Shown in pieces: positions 13,272 through 24,449 of a stretch of 64,000 bases of DNA. The stretch covers positions 1-64,000 of the forward strand of contig JAQFWX010000162.1 in NCBI GenBank assembly GCA_027605045.1. The letters are read 5' to 3'. The notes under the pieces were generated by a model, which worked only from the letters and a program-made list of their open reading frames with translations, did not search any database and was not told where the DNA came from. This stretch comes from Phallus indusiatus (Eukaryota; Basidiomycota; Agaricomycetes; Phallales; Phallaceae). Position 1 is the stretch's first letter. Each line of letters opens with the position of its first letter. Both the position numbers and the translations under genes were made by a program.

Positions 13272-16200
13272 TCAGTCAAAGCCTTTGTCGACACCAGAAG
13301 TTATCGATAATACAGCGCTGGCCCAGTCTTCTTCTTCAAAGGATGATTTTCGTAAATGAAAGCTAATATGAGGCGGAGGGGAGTGTGCTGATGACCCAAG
13401 CGACAAAGATTTGGACCCAGATCCGGGTGCCAAGTCTCTCAGCGAAAAGGACAAATCACGCTCTTGGAAGGTGTTCGCTTTATCAGAATCTGAAGCCGAA
13501 ACCGTGGAGCCCTCAGCAGACGACGAGAGAAGGGAGTCAATAATAGTCGGCGAAGATTGCAAGTAGGTATCATCGAAGTTCTCGTCCGCCCTTGTGAAAA
13601 CAGTAGCAGGGGAATGGGTGTCAGATGGACTGTTAAGAGTAAAAAAATCGTTCGAAGAAAGAAGATATTCAGTTGTTGGACGGTGAGACGATGTCGTTAC
13701 AAGATTACTTGTTGGCTGTAACAGCTGCGACTCAGTTGGCCCTGACTGAGACGGGAGAATCGGTAGTGTAGGCTGCGAAACTGCGACAGGTCGGGGATGT
13801 AAAGAAGCAGTAAAAGATGTCGGAGGGGGTGATGGTAATGATACTGAGCCAAACGTTTGGGTGAAAGCTGGTGGAGGCGAAATAGTTCCGTCTTGTGTCG
13901 TAGAAACACGAAAAACGTCCTCCCATCCCAGACTACTCTCACCGCTATCCATTCCCAAGCTGAGCGTAGGAGGCGTATCACCTACGACTGCCGTCTTTGG
14001 GATGGTGGATGGAGGTTGTACCTCTTCCCATTCACTCCCGCTTCCCACATTCTGAAACAAAATTGGCCCAGATATAGTAGGCGTTCTTGATCGAGGTGAA
14101 GAGGACGAAGTCGACCCACTTGATCCATGCTTCAAATTAAATAACAGATTTAATGACGGACGACGTCCCATTCGTTTAGAAGGTGACGATGATGTAGAAG
14201 GACTGTCCTCCTCTGAAGTTATATTATCGAATGTTTTCGAATTACGTTGAGCGAGGCTGATGGTAAGTTTCTTAAGTGAGCTCGGTGACACTGGAGCTTG
14301 AGCTGCGTCTGGATGCGAAGCGCCGATAGAAGGAAACACTACGCTGGGAATAGAGGCACCCGAGGAACCAAGAAGAGATGGGCTTGATAGAGACCCTATA
14401 CGATCCATGCGACGTTGCTTCGAATGCGACGATTTGTTGGCTTTGGGGGCGGCACCGCGAACGTTTACCATAGGTTGCTCAGATGATGGTATTGCAACTC
14501 TACGGGCTGTAATAGCTGCAGAAAAAGCCGAAAGAGAGGTAGGCGTGCGAGGCGAAGCAGGCAACGACTTATCAAAGTTGTAATGTTGATCTGCGAGTGG
14601 AGAAGATGATTTGGGAGATTGATTAGGCGGAGTCCTATGAAAACGAGCGGTATTGTTATTAGGACGGATAGCAAGACTCATCCCAGTCTCAATATCCGCA
14701 TCGCCTTCAGAAGACAGTAGTGACACTTGTGAGACAGTCTGAGAATTTGAATTCGGCTGTTCCATCGATTCCGTAGAATGAAGAGATATCATTGAATCCG
14801 AATACGGTAGCGTTTGGTTACCTTCCGAAACCGACGGTGAAGAACTCAAGCTGACACTGACAAGGTTATCTGGACCACTCAGCTTATCCTTGGCCTCGTG
14901 CAGGTTCAGTGGAGGCACTGGTATACGCCGAACCTGCTGTCGATGTTTGTCCTCTCTTGTTTTCGAGGAAGGTATTAAAATAACATCATCATCTGCAGAT
15001 ATCTCCAAGTTTCGCTCATTAGGTCCTTTGTCTACTCCATCATTTGGTAAAGATTCCGCAACTTTCGCATCAGTCGAGCAGGTCGAATCTTCCACCGTGC
15101 TCTCTTCTTCCTGACTGTTCATTCCTGTTTCTTCAACAGTTTGACTTTGATTATCGTCAGAAAGCTTGTGCACATATGCCGCGTCATCATCCTCTTCTTG
15201 CGAGCTTTCATCTTCGCTTGCCTGATCTTGCTGTGTACCGGGAAGCTCCGACTTCGTGCTAGACTTCGTGTGGCTCTCCGAGGGTTCTTCCCAAACCGAT
15301 GGAACATCACATAATACCCTCAAAAGGGTCGGCGACATACTCAGACTAGGACAAAACACGAGCAATAGATTGCTTAAGGGCATTTTCGTTATGGAATGGT
15401 TCGCCGCAGTCGCACGAATAAGCTCCACAACCGTTAAAAGCAAGTCATAATTCTCTTTGGGGAGGCGGGATACGAGATCGCGAATAGTGTTGGTAAGAGT
15501 CTGACTAGGAGCACGAAGCGTCGAAGTGTTAGGCAACGTAAAAGTTGAGAGCGACGGGGGTTTACGAAGAAGAGGTCGGTTAACGATAGTCATGTTTGCT
15601 GGAGTTATAGGACTTGTCGCTTTCCCTGTCATGTGCGACCCACCTATACGACTATTTTCGGCATTGATGGCATTATCAAACAGGGGATTTAATGTTCGTG
15701 TCAGAATCACGTCGGGAACTAGTAAATTGATTAAGTAAATTAAATCGGTTTCATTTGACCAGACTTTTGACATACGTTCACGAAGATATGCTTTGAATAC
15801 CGATGCGACAGCATGTGGATCCAAATCGGCGGGTGGACAATCAGTAATGTCATAATCAGCTCCTAGACACCTATTAGACAACGGCGGTAAAATGAAGTCA
15901 ACAAAAAATTGATACAAACCTCCATCAAAATCACTCCTCAAGCGCGCGACATGTCCTGCACGTCCAGATATCCTATTATGCAAAGAGATATATTAGTATG
16001 AATATATTAAGATTTTGACAGAGAAGACGAGAGCACGGCCAAGATATAAGAAAAATCACTCCAGACATACCTGAACAATCCCTCTTCTTCCAAACCCCAC
16101 CTATGCAAATGCTGCACACAACGGTAAATTAAAGCAGGAATCATTCGGGCGGCGAGAGGATCATTCAAAGATGACGCAGTTGTCTTTGTGTCCTTAACGC

Positions 16201-18199
16201 ACTCCCATAATTCCCTCTTGAAAACCAAGCCTGATGGAGCACGCGGCGGGCGAACAAGTCTCGGGCGTGAGCCCAATGAGGAGAAACTACTAGGCGTATC
16301 GCGCCCATCCCGCTCAGATGACGATCTCGAGCCTTGGGATTGAGAGGGAATAGACCATGAACCAGAACCATTGGGCGATCGTTTTGCGTTAAACGCGGAC
16401 GGACCATGGCTAAAACTTCGGTCTTGCCCTACTGGATATAATTGCATCGGTGATCCACTTATAGGACTCGGATGGTGATAACTAGAAGTATCGGAACCCG
16501 AACCAGACCCAGTATGTGAACTCGCCCCTCCCCATACTCTTCCAACCTTCTCGTAGGCTTTCTTACCCAGACCCAAGGCCTTGGCACCAGCATTATTTGT
16601 GAGCGATGTAGCTGCTTGACGGATATGACCCGCTGAGCTTGATAGAGACGAATTGGAGGGCGATCGCACACGACTTTGCATCTGACGAACATAGCTCACA
16701 GCATTTAAATCTGTTATACTTGCGTCAGATGTAAGAGGTGTTCTGATATGGGTTGAGCTATAGCTGGTGGACGACGTAGAAAGTAATGAGGGGGATGACG
16801 TTGACGCCTGAGCGACCGGAGACGGAGAAGGCGAGGGTGTACGATGAGAAGGATTGGCCCATGCTGCTAGACGACCTCGTAAATTGTTGTTTTTCGGAGG
16901 ATGAATGACAATCGAAGCAGGGGAAATACCACATCCTTGATTGGTAATTGGTGTGTCGGTTGCATTAGCTGCCGAAGCGAATGAAGTAAAAGGTACAGAG
17001 TTGGTTGATGCATGAGAAGAAGATACATGGGGATGATAGTGATGCAGTTGGGAAGGATGATGTTTCTGAGTCGATGAAGTACTTGGTATAGTCAATGATA
17101 GTGATCTTCGCTTCGCTTGCTTATCAGGAGCAGTACTAGGTCGTTCATGACGCTGACTGGAAGGCGAGACGGTTGTTGAAGCGGGTGCCGAGGGAGGGGG
17201 TCGAGGTTGTAAAGCGGGTTCCCACACAATGTCCTCCTCGTCTATGTATTCGGCGGTGTTGTTACCGGCGAGATAGGCACTAACACGCCTACTCTCAGAC
17301 GGTGTCCCAGTACTGGTAGCAGGTCTGACAGTGTGACCACTATCCATTGTCGAGTCGCTACGTCTCCAACGTTCTTTAGTTTCTTCCGAAGCAGAAAAAG
17401 GTGTTCCGGAACGCTCGGGATGATCGGAACTTGAAGAGGCGAGACCCTTCAGCTGTTCAGAGGCAGCGACGACCGTGCTTGATGGTGAAGAGGGTAACGA
17501 TGACTTGATATTACTGGGCTGCTTTAACCGTGGTTTGGGAGGAGGCAGTGGAGGGAGATGGACTGTCTCCGACATCACAGAACGTGATGGCAGGTGCATT
17601 TGTACCTGAGACTGCAGCTGGGAAGGAGTATGGGAAGGTGATGCAGGGGAAGATTTCGATAATGGAGGGGTAGACAAAGAGGTTGAAGAATGTGTTGTAC
17701 TAGGATTTAGTTTAATATTATTACTATTGTAGTTACTGTTATGATTATTAGCTTGCGAATGTTTTTTGGCATTAAATATGTTCATGGAAAGTTTTGCGGA
17801 CGAGGGCTGGGATGAAGGAGTGGACTGAGGCTCTGCTGGCCATGGATTGTTCAACGGACTGCTCGGAAGAGAAGGAGAATTAACTGGAGATATCACAGCC
17901 AGTAGCGAGCTGGCATCCTGGGACTGTTTGCGACGTTTCCCAAACGCCCTTTTGATCTTTTGGGTTGTCGAGGCCGTAGAGGTAACGATGCCCGACTGAA
18001 AAGGGGTTTGCTGGAGTGACGCTGACGACGGGGTCGAGGAGGGGCTTGCGGCAATATTATATTGAGAGATATCGCCTCGAGGCATCGAGTTGTCAGATTG
18101 TGAATCGTCGAGAACGAAAAGAGAGGACTTCGAGGAACTGAAGCTGGAAGACGATCCAATAGAGGACGGGGTGAAAGTGACGACTCGATCACTGTTCAT
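13272..18199 (-). CDS. Large RhoGAP-domain protein
   Basis: A GTPase-activating protein for Rho-family GTPases. About 670 N-terminal residues are low-complexity Ser/Pro with poly-Ser, Asn and His runs. The RhoGAP domain starts near FKRELWECVKDT and includes the arginine finger GLFR-ISG, whose Arg codon is split by the 98 nt intron 15973-16070. Two further 57 nt introns (15863-15919 and 15719-15775) lie inside the domain; both are multiples of three without stops, so an uninterrupted ORF hides them. Removing them gives the standard text FDGGADYDITDC ... DPHAVASVFKAYLRELPDVILTR. After the domain comes another long disordered tail ending EEDWASAVLSITSGVD. The start ATG at 18199 opens the longest frame. 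Confidence 0.9.
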
Positions 18200-18446
18200 G
18201 CCCTCTAATTGTCGCGAAAAAAAGCTGTGTGTATCGTCGTTGTCGACGTGGATGATGATGATGAATGATGGACGTGTGTGTACAAGTCTATTTTGCTCGG
18301 CACTGGGGTCTCAACTCAGGTTTTGCACATGGCATCCCTGTCACTACTACGGTCACACCGCTGAGACGATGATAATTATGGTAATATCTAAAATTATCAA
18401 GTAGGACAATAGAAACGAAAAAATCTATCAGCAACTCCAGAATCTC

Positions 18447-19947
18447 CTAGACAGCATTCAGCAACTCCTTTACTGTCTCATATGTAAAAAATCTTGGCTC
18501 GCAGTTGAGTGAAATCGATTAAAGTAAAGAAGGTACACTTACGACGTAGCAATGCTTGGCGCGACTTTAACTACAAGAGATCAGAAGAGTTGATATTAAG
18601 ATAAGAAAAGGGCAATGCAAAGCCAGTACTCACGAAGATTTGGCCACAATCCGCGATAGAGACCGATAAACCCTTCGTTCTTGATGATCTCTTGCAGTGC
18701 TTCCAAGGCACCATTGTATTTATACCCAAGTGCGCCATGGCCCATCCCTACTACTTGCATCTTCCGTCGTAAAACATCAAAGGGATACGTTAGCGTCTGG
18801 GAGATCGATCCTAAAAAAATCTTTAGATACGTTCGTTGCTCCATGGCGACTACTTTACCCGCCAGTGCACCGCACGCTAATTTTCTCACAACAGTAGCCT
18901 TGCCCGGGGGTGTGATAACGCCCCGTAAAGCCTCATAAGCGGCGAAATTTATCCCAACATATGGTGCGACGCCCATAGCAGTGGTAATCAATCCTCTATA
19001 CAACGCACGGACACCACCTTCCTCACGCATGACCTTCAGTGTCATGCCCCAAATTCCGAGATCAGCCGTCCTCCGTGCCCCAGCGACCATGTCGCCAGAA
19101 ATGGCAGCTGCAGCAGTATGATATCCCGACCGAGCGCCAGCAGCCAGAGATGCGTTGGCTTGATTCTGTAGTGGTAGCGACGCTGATGCAATGCTCAACC
19201 GCGACCTCACAAGGTCAAGAGGATACGTGGTGCATACCGACGTGATGCCTGCCAAGGCACCTGCCGCAAGACGTGTTGGTGTATCCAAGGGCCGCGATCC
19301 TTGACGGGTGAACATCTGCAGAGAAAAATCACTCAATAAATATAGAAATAAAAACCGAAACTAATGCGCAGTTCATCGGCTAAAACTAATTCTCACTTTT
19401 TTCAGCTGCTCATAGCTAAAGACAAATGTATCACTTTCTTCAATAGCCTCGAACGAAAGATGTTTCGATATAACTCACGTCGTAAATTGAACCGCACTGT
19501 ACGGTACAATCCTCAAGCAATTGATCCCATTGCCCCTCATAAACCCTTTGAATCCTTCTTCCCTCCACATTCTAACAAGACTTGCCCACACACCCCGATA
19601 CTGTCCTGATCCAGATTTTGGTTGGACTTGCCTTAAGAAATTCGGATAAGGATGATGTGCATGCAATCAGGCTTAACGGTAGCAACCTACTGAATAATTT
19701 TGAGACGCTCTAAAGGACTGACAACCGTGCGCGAGGTAGCACCAGCGATACCGCCTGCAATGAAATACGATGACACTTGCGGATCCACAAAGCTCATTAC
19801 GGAGCGTTTCGAGCTACCCGCTGAGCCAGATACTGGTGATGCGGGTGTTGAGATGGTCTTCGACACATCGGTTTGTGATCTGACCTCTTCTACGCGATTC
19901 TGTTCTCCAGAAGATGAAGATGAAGGCGAATTAGCAATAGCAGCCAT
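18447..19947 (-). CDS. Mitochondrial carrier, YPR011C-like
   Basis: A six-helix mitochondrial inner-membrane carrier. The three signature repeats are visible: VSPLERLKIIQ, YPLDLVRSRLS and YPFDVLRRKMQ (each a PX[DE]XX[RK] type motif), with EEGFKGFMRGNGINCLRI, EEGGVRALYRGL and NEGFIGLYRGL as the matching matrix-side motifs. The text around SYFIAGGIAGATSRTVVSP is closest to yeast YPR011C, reported to carry adenosine phosphosulfate and PAPS; the substrate here is inferred. A Ser-rich leader precedes the first helix. The last exon is short (FFTYETVKELLNAV, stop at 18447) behind an intron, and reading past its donor would give a false stop. It shares a 266 bp upstream region with the dynactin gene transcribed the other way. 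Confidence 0.85.
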
Positions 19948-20213
19948 TTTGAAGAGAAATCAAAGGGAGGAGGTGCGAGAGGGGAGGGGGAGTAAGGGTA
20001 TAATAATTATTAGAAGTCCATGCAACAAGGCCTTCGCGTTAGGAGATGATGAGTGGAGTCAGAAAAAACAACACACAAAAACGATTTCAGCAGTGCTGCC
20101 GTGGTGGCCGTGGCTTCGGAGGTTGCCGAAGCCCACAACTGTTACGTTGATCCCCGACTGTCACTGTCCTTGTGAGTTGCTATTTAGTGCACCCGCACCG
20201 CACACCGACAGCA
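19948..20213. promoter_or_regulatory. Bidirectional promoter region, carrier / dynactin
   Basis: A 266 bp gap between two divergent start codons, so it should contain both promoters. No specific factor site can be named from the sequence. Confidence 0.45.
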
Positions 20214-21740
20214 ATGAGTGCTGCAGCCAAATACTCTGGTCTTCCCGATATCGTAAGCTTTATTTTCTGTCTCCAGGTGATACACGCCCTTTCCTGACTG
20301 TGCCTGTCCCTTTCAAAAATAGGACACCGCTCCTGACGTCTATGAAACACCTGACACATTCACCAGTGTCCATGAGGATGTGCGCGTGTTGCACCAGTGC
20401 AAAAAAAACTTTATGTTGACTTTCTCTTCTTCAGGGAAATTCGAGCGAAGATGACATTCTTTCGCGTCCAATAGGACGAGGACGAGGCACCGACGATGCA
20501 AAACCTCCATCAAAAGAAGAATTAGACGATGCATCATTGCTCTCTATGGACGCAGCAACGAAGAAGTTTCGTGCCGCCGAAAAGAAACGTTGGTTTAGTG
20601 TTCCATTGCCAGTTAGATTTTTTTTCATTCTTGAAATTTGGTCAATAGATCACCGTCCGCGACTGACATACACCTATCCACCTTCCCCAACCTCCAACTC
20701 GCCACCGTCTTCTCCAAATTCAAAATTGCGTCCTCCACCTGTATCAGTCCGTCTCCGAATGCTCCAGCATGAACTTGCTTCTCTTGAAACGGAATTGTCA
20801 GACCCATCAAATCCAGCTCTTCACGAGGCCAATGGTGAATTAGCAGATCCTGGGAACCTCATGAAAGGTTTATTGGACGTTCGAAAGCGTCTCGAAAGAG
20901 TATCTAAACCTCACGAAGGCCGAGGAAGACTCATTGAGAAAGTTCTGAACCCAAGTTCAACAATCGCGCGACCTGAATATACCACGGAGAAGAAAGATAC
21001 CCCGGCAAAAGACACGCGATCTGGTGCGCTCGATTTAGCAAGTATAGATAACCGTGTTAGCGAATTAGAATCGCTCATTGGATCGTCGAGCACAACTCTA
21101 GACGAGGTTTGTGACTTAATATCTCATACTCTCTTACAACTTACTCAAAATCATACAGTCATCGCCTCTTCCAGCTCCGCTATTACCACTGATCACACGG
21201 CTCAACTCCCAACTAACCTTACTTACTCAACCCCGACATATCGATTCTATATCACGACGTCTAAAACTTCTTCTATCCGATCTCGAGCGCGTCTCAGCGG
21301 CTTCGGGAAACACAAACGGCAGTATTCCACTCGGTGCAGGCACGACAAGCCTATCGCAAAGCCAAGGCAAACGTCATAATCAACCAGCTGACCACCAGAC
21401 TCAACCGGACACCCAAAACTCGGCATCATCGAGTGTACGCGATACCTTACTACCAACCCTGACGCGTCTCTCGCCTCTTCTGCCCCACATCCCTCAAGTT
21501 CTTTCCCGATTACGAACACTCTCTACGCTTCATAATGATGCGGCTGCTTTTCAGGCGACTCTGAAAAGTATGGAAGAAGAGGAGCGAAGAATTAAGAATG
21601 TTCTTAATGATCTTGAAAGGGCTGTTGATGCGGTTGAAACGAGTTTGCAAGAAAATAGTGTAGTTATTTCTGGGAATGTCGCGGGACTCGAGAAACGAGT
21701 TGAGGAGTTGGGAAGAAGAATGGAAGACTTGGGAAAATAA
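20214..21740 (+). CDS. Dynactin subunit 2 (dynamitin/p50)
   Basis: Dynamitin, the coiled-coil shoulder subunit that ties the dynactin arms to the Arp1 filament for dynein transport. The N-terminus MSAAAKYSGLPDI, then after a long intron DTAPDVYETPD, is the classic dynamitin opening. Further on come TYTYPPSPT, heptad-like LRMLQHELASLETELSD, and SSPLPAPLLPLITRLNSQ followed by a long coiled coil that ends RVEELGRRMEDLGK. Introns: after the first exon, near 20375-20434, near 20585-20650 and 21107-21158. The third border is uncertain (two donors are possible). Skipping the last intron leads into a false frame. Length of roughly 400 residues suits the family. Confidence 0.87.
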
Positions 21741-21854
21741 TACCATTGTACACTAAAACATTTATATTTGCAATGACAATAATTCGAAAAAAAAAAATTT
21801 CAAATATAAGCCAAACAATGTGGCGCGCATGTTCAAGATGGATGTCTGTGTCTC

Positions 21855-21861
21855 AAAAAAA
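21855..21861 (-). terminator. Pol III terminator of tRNA-Ser
   Basis: A run of seven T on the - strand, three bases after the tRNA discriminator base, as expected for RNA polymerase III termination. Confidence 0.7.
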
Positions 21862-21864
21862 GCT

Positions 21865-21958
21865 CGACGCCTGTGAGATTCGAACTCACGTGTGCAAAGC
21901 ACATTCGCTATACTACAGTAATAGCAGGCGAACCCGGTAACCACTGCGGCAAAGCGTC
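21865..21958 (-). tRNA. tRNA-Ser(GCT) with a 12 nt intron
   Basis: The - strand folds as a class II tRNA. The acceptor stem GACGCTT pairs with AGGCGTC (one G-U), the D stem CCG pairs with CGG, and the anticodon stem TTCGC pairs with GCGAA. A long variable arm TGTGC-TTT-GCACA marks tRNA-Ser, and the T arm is GTGAG-TTCGAAT-CTCAC. The loop starts CTGCTA, giving anticodon GCT for AGC/AGU codons, and 19 nt lie between the anticodon stems, so a 12 nt intron sits after position 37. The discriminator is G, as usual for serine. Confidence 0.92.
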
Positions 21959-22237
21959 CTTGCAGATCCAACAGTCAAGTGCGCAATATAATCTCAACGC
22001 CCCGAACGCTGGAGCAGTAATACCAGGTACATAAGAATACTTCAGCGGCCAAGTTCATCGAGATTCTGTCTAGTGATAGTACCTACACATTCATACAAAT
22101 ACATGCTTTCCGCCTCCTGTCTCCGCCTAACTATCTCACTGGTGTTATACTAGCATCCGTATTATCGTTGGTATATCTTTGCAGAATCCAATATCTTTCA
22201 ATCACTATTGCTACAACATACCCCCCCACAGTTCAGA

Positions 22238-23017
22238 ATGGCAAACATCATCCGCAGCGCTAAATCAGGAAGCGATTGGACACAGAATGAACTCTTCGCC
22301 TACAACATTAGGGTTGAATTCCAGGATTCTGCCACTTTCTTTGGGGTGGATCCACTTCCTGCCCCTACCGTAACTCCTGAGGAGATTCTGTCAGCTACCG
22401 ATGCGAACGACGCAGTGTCCGACGAGGGCTATGCTGTACTCCGCACACTCGATCTTGTTATGGCCCTCTCCCCCAATGAAGAATCGGCCGTCGATGACTT
22501 TGCGGTGGCTCTTCTTCGCTCGTGTGGTTATGTCAGAAGGGGACGAGTTGCTCGGACAAGGAAAGATTTACCTTTCATAATATGCGGGGAGAACAGGCAT
22601 GCCAAGACGGACGTATGCATCTTGGATGACAATGACATCCTTTTGCTTATTCAAGAAGATAAGCGCCATCTGGATAATTCCGATCCTGAGGCTCAACTCA
22701 TCGCAGAAGCCATAGCAGCCTTCTACGCAAATAACCAAACGCGTATGAGGACGTTGGGTCTCCCTATACTGCCTTCCAAGTTGATCCCTGGAATTACAAT
22801 GAAAGGGACCGCGCCTACCTTCTACAAGGTCCCTGTTACTACAACCCTCGTCAATGCTGTGGCGACAGGGATGTACCCCACGCAAGAGACGGTTGTTTAT
22901 GCCCATATCCCTGACATACCTCGACCCGCACGCCGCTGGAGTGAAGGGATGAGGCCTCTGGATAATAGGAGGATAATTCTGTCTTGTTACGAGGCTTTTA
23001 AGTCATTTGTCAATTAA
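22238..23017 (+). CDS. Possible PD-(D/E)XK-fold protein, function unknown
   Basis: An intronless 259-residue protein with ATG at 22238. I do not recognise a named family. The segment HAKTDVCILDDNDILLLIQEDKRH has the layout of a PD-(D/E)XK nuclease core: a strand with Asp, a turn, then a hydrophobic strand ending in E-x-K (QEDK). It is followed by a helix (DPEAQLIAEAIAAFYANN) that could carry the usual downstream Gln. This suggests a restriction-endonuclease-like fold, but the family could equally be inactive. No secretion signal or membrane segment is seen. It stands alone, close to a tRNA gene, with a decayed region downstream. The fold call is inference. Confidence 0.6.
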   Translation: MANIIRSAKSGSDWTQNELFAYNIRVEFQDSATFFGVDPLPAPTVTPEEILSATDANDAVSDEGYAVLRTLDLVMALSPNEESAVDDFAVALLRSCGYVRRGRVARTRKDLPFIICGENRHAKTDVCILDDNDILLLIQEDKRHLDNSDPEAQLIAEAIAAFYANNQTRMRTLGLPILPSKLIPGITMKGTAPTFYKVPVTTTLVNAVATGMYPTQETVVYAHIPDIPRPARRWSEGMRPLDNRRIILSCYEAFKSFVN

Positions 23018-23649
23018 TGTTTTAGTCATTGTAGTCCTGATTGATATGTGCACTATTACTGCAAAGTTGAATTTTAATCCGTTCTTAATAAATAGGGGTG
23101 TTCAATAGATCCGAATGAATATAGAGCAACGAAGAGTGGCTGAACGAGCGTTTGGGAGGAAGTTGAAAGTTGGCGAGAGGATGACCCAGAAGGATGAGAT
23201 GTGGAATTGTTTGGGGGAATGCTGTCTTGAGCGGGTTGAGGGTCCATGTCGGTCAGTGGGAGTTGGTGTTTGAATTGGGAGGGGCGGACTTGAGTGTTGG
23301 GTAAAATAGTTCCGTATTTCGGTTCATGCTATACAATTTGTTATTTTGATGAACATAATGATAATGTCAGAATCTAGAGAATTAGACGCCAGTAACACGC
23401 CCTCATACGCGTAGTGAAGCGCGTCACCTCTTCTCTAGTCGTTCGTACCGACTACAAGAGAGGAGGTGAGTCAATTATCAGTATATTAAAATGTATAACG
23501 TACTTACACTCCTGTAAGCTAAATTACTTACAGACTCTAACACCCATGTAAAATAAAAGAAGAAGGCTATTTCGTCCAATGAAACGCGGCGGTGAATAAG
23601 CAAGACAGTATCAATGTGAGATGAGAGAAAAAGTCGTACGGATTGGAAC
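23018..23649. other. Intergenic region
   Basis: No gene recognised. Positions 23578-23640 resemble 24638-24697 (tgaatragcaagacagtat...gagaaaaagtcgtac), so a short stretch, probably old intron sequence, is duplicated nearby. Confidence 0.35.
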
Positions 23650-23850
23650 CAAACCTTTTGGCTCTTTTTGTCGTTTCTCCTCCTCATATTTGAGAAGAAA
23701 GTGTTCCAAGAGATGTGCAGTTCCATCGCTAGAGTCGGTTTCGGCACGAGATCCCGCGTCAATCCATATACCAGCTGTGGCGTTTGGGTATGGGGATGCG
23801 CTTCCGTGGCAATGGTCATTCCATTGTCCAAGGTGGAAATTTCGGTGAAC
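23650..23850 (-). pseudogene. Fragment of mitochondrial processing peptidase beta (M16)
   Basis: A broken copy of the N-terminal catalytic part of MPP beta, the peptidase that removes mitochondrial presequences. The first frame reads TEISTLDNGMTIATEAHPHTQT. Near 23781 the frame shifts by one base and continues IWIDAGSRAETDSSDGTAHLLEH, which covers the zinc-binding HxxEH motif (here HLLEH). After that the text degrades (KYEEEKRQKEPKG) and stops resembling the enzyme. No further exons of the roughly 460-residue enzyme were seen on either side. An intact copy must exist elsewhere in the genome. Confidence 0.75.
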
Positions 23851-24449
23851 GGAGGAGGCAAAACTATTACATACTTACAAAGGGATGCTGAAGTTTATAT
23901 AGGTCATGGGAAATACATTCTAGAGGGGCTAAACTATGAAGGTGCGCACTGCGAAAGAGGGAGACGAGAAAGAAATAATAAATAATACTTCACTTATTTT
24001 CTATTATTTTTTGGTGAACGGGGTAATACACGACAGAAGATAGGATCAGTGACAGCTCAAGAGATACATTCATCTTCACCTCTCGTCAATGCCAATAACT
24101 TTCGTCTGAACGATAGGCAGCTACTAGTAATGACGGTGAACTAGCGGTAGAAAACATGTTGCCAATGGAAGATACATGCTCCATAAACCTAGGGAAGAGC
24201 CGAATAAATTCACCTGCAAGTCAACAGGCATATCTAATTCACTATAACATCGCCAAATTGGAACTCCTTATACTTTAATGCAATTCAACTAGCCAAACAT
24301 ATAAGGAAAGCAGGGTGCTGCAGTGCTAACCGGTAGTAGTAGTCAACGTTCTCCGAAAAAGAAACATACAATACTATACCACTGTTTCTCCACATCCATG
24401 CTTTCCTCATAGCTCTATGAAGGTGAAATTTTTGACATTATCACGTTAG

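Noticed and set aside
15474..15983. Reading the RhoGAP C-terminal exon as one uninterrupted coding stretch
   Set aside because: Two in-frame 57 nt introns have clean borders and their removal restores the usual RhoGAP text.
16007..18199. Many open frames opposite and across the RhoGAP, gelsolin and arrestin genes
   Set aside because: They follow from biased codon use in low-complexity Ser/Pro-rich exons and show no family resemblance.
18550..18570. Carrier protein ending at the TAA after VAPSIATS
   Set aside because: A GTAAGT donor overlaps that stop and the next exon supplies the family's standard C-terminal helix.
21109..21379. Dynactin reading continuing through ISHTLLQLTQNHTV to a stop at 21379
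   Set aside because: This is intron read-through; splicing 21107-21158 gives the conserved SSPLPAPLLPLITRLN and the long coiled coil.
23478..23861. An intact MPP beta-like gene
   Set aside because: Frame shift within the first 70 residues and no further exons of the enzyme.
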